From 4572-123 sp002084545 (GTDB lineage Bacteria > Desulfobacterota > Desulfobacteria > Desulfobacterales > 4572-123): 33,375 nt of DNA. Both the position numbers and the translations under genes were made by a program. The notes beneath the pieces were generated by a model. It did not search any database. It was not told where the DNA came from and saw only the letters and a program-made list of their open reading frames with translations. Below are positions 32,592 to 33,375 of the stretch, piece after piece (the first letter of the stretch is position 1; the number at the start of each line of letters is the position of its first letter). The DNA is taken from assembly GCA_029939715.1 (NCBI GenBank), contig JAOZSJ010000031.1, positions 1 to 33,375 on the forward strand, written 5' to 3'.

Positions 32592-33375
32592 ATGAAAAAT
32601 CAGAAAGAACCAAGTACAATTAAAAGACGCGATTTTATCAAGAAAGCAGGTGTTGGAGCTGCCGCTGTTGCAGCTACAGCCGTAAACGCACCCTTTGTGC
32701 ATGCGGCAAAGAAAACCACCATCAAATGGAGAATGCAGACCTATGCCGGTGCGGCCCTGTCCGCGCATGTCTGCAAACCGGCAATCGATGCGTTTAACAA
32801 AGTCGCTAATGGCGAGATGGTGATCGAATTGTACAATGCCGATCAACTGGTTCCCACCGGTGAGCTGTTCAGGGCCATGCAGAAAGGAACAATTGACGCC
32901 GTCCAGAGTGACGATGACTCCATCGCCGCCCCCGTGGACGTGTCCGTATTCGGGGCCTACTTTCCCTTTGCGTCACGTTTTTCCCTGGATGTGCCCGTGC
33001 TGTGGCACTGGTATGGGTTAAACGAAATCTGGGAGGAAGCCTATTCGGAAATAAAGGGCGTTACCTGGTTGAGCGCCGGGGCCTGGGACCCGTGCAATTT
33101 TGCCACCACCAAGCCGATTCGAAGCCTTGAAGACCTTAAGGGCCTGAGAGTCTTCAGCTTCCCCACCGGAGGCAGGTTCATGCAGCAATTCGGCGTTGTC
33201 CCCATGTCACTTCCCTGGGAAGATATTGAGATGGCTATTCAAACAGGTGAACTGGACGGCGTTGCCTGGTCCGGCATCACCGAGGATTACACTGTCGGGT
33301 GGGCCGATGTCACCAAGTACTATCTGACCAATAACATATCCGGCGCCTGGTCGGGTTCCTATTTTGCCAATTCCG
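32592..33375 (+). CDS. TRAP transporter substrate-binding protein (DctP family), Tat-exported, partial
   Basis: First 261 residues of a second TRAP binding protein; the 3' end is outside the window. The N-terminus is a Tat signal: KRRDFIKKAGVGAAAVAA (twin Arg 12-13), with cleavage probably after FVHA. The mature part has DctP features, such as NADQLVPTGELFRAMQKGTIDA and LKGLRVFSFPTGG, with the Arg of the ligand-binding loop. Tat export means it folds before export, unlike the Sec-type DctP at 10551, and the two belong to different subgroups. AAAGGAG lies 11 bases before ATG. The GDN-like acidic stretch QSDDDSIAAPVDVSVFG and Trp-rich WHWYGLNEIWEEAY suggest the 2-oxo or aromatic-acid/amide type, but the substrate is unknown. 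Membrane subunits are expected downstream. Confidence 0.92.
   Translation, partial: MKNQKEPSTIKRRDFIKKAGVGAAAVAATAVNAPFVHAAKKTTIKWRMQTYAGAALSAHVCKPAIDAFNKVANGEMVIELYNADQLVPTGELFRAMQKGTIDAVQSDDDSIAAPVDVSVFGAYFPFASRFSLDVPVLWHWYGLNEIWEEAYSEIKGVTWLSAGAWDPCNFATTKPIRSLEDLKGLRVFSFPTGGRFMQQFGVVPMSLPWEDIEMAIQTGELDGVAWSGITEDYTVGWADVTKYYLTNNISGAWSGSYFANS

Noticed and set aside
1..33375. CRISPR array or phage defence operon
   Set aside because: No regularly spaced direct repeats and no cas, restriction-modification or other recognisable defence genes except the BrnTA pair.

Overview
The window looks like a chromosomal segment of a Desulfobacterota (Desulfobacterales-like) anaerobe. This is inferred from gene content: the delta-type order ffh-rpsP-khpA-rimM-trmD-SPOUT methyltransferase-rplS, an ADP-forming acyl-CoA synthetase, a non-pyrrolysine MttB-family methyltransferase, a sigma-54 activator and several TRAP transporter parts. 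No rRNA gene is present to settle the taxonomy.

Layout. 1-1142: wreck of a von Willebrand factor A (VWA) protein. 1299-6253, minus strand: a sigma-54 activator, then a BCCT transporter and an MttB-family methyltransferase. A good -24/-12 promoter and three copies of an A/T-rich motif lie between activator and transporter. 6600-16363, plus strand: a long co-directional cluster with an EutA-like reactivase, a single-chain EutB-EutC fusion (B12-dependent ammonia-lyase family), TRAP DctP/DctQ/DctM, a GntR-FCD repressor, an ornithine-cyclodeaminase-family enzyme and an opine-dehydrogenase-family enzyme. 16662-18770: tRNA-Arg(CCT) followed by two truncated tyrosine-recombinase fragments, a zinc-ribbon protein and a BrnT/BrnA toxin-antitoxin pair, read as a decayed island. 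18932-22363, minus: PilZ protein, and an acyl-CoA synthetase (ADP-forming) with an overlapping phosphopantetheinyl transferase. 22442-28276, minus: conserved translation/secretion block. 28418-30725: RlmN, a PP-loop tRNA-thiolation-like enzyme and an FmdB-like zinc ribbon. 31003-31956, minus: choline/ethanolamine-kinase-like protein. 32592-end, plus: Tat-exported TRAP binding protein, cut by the window edge, preceded by a 635-base gap rich in inverted repeats.

How the genes may work together (inference). Several loci concern small amines of the choline/betaine/ethanolamine type: uptake (BCCT), demethylation (MttB family), B12-dependent deamination (EutA and EutBC) and phosphorylation (choline kinase-like). 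The 6.6-16.4 kb cluster is the best candidate for a new system. A TRAP importer with the usual carboxylate-binding Arg would bring in an amino compound, to be processed by an opine-dehydrogenase-type oxidoreductase, an OCD/ketimine-reductase-type enzyme and a fused ammonia-lyase. In that lyase the position of EutB Asp362, which helps bind the ethanolamine amine, is Ser. No aldehyde dehydrogenase or microcompartment shell gene accompanies it, so ordinary ethanolamine catabolism is not a good fit.
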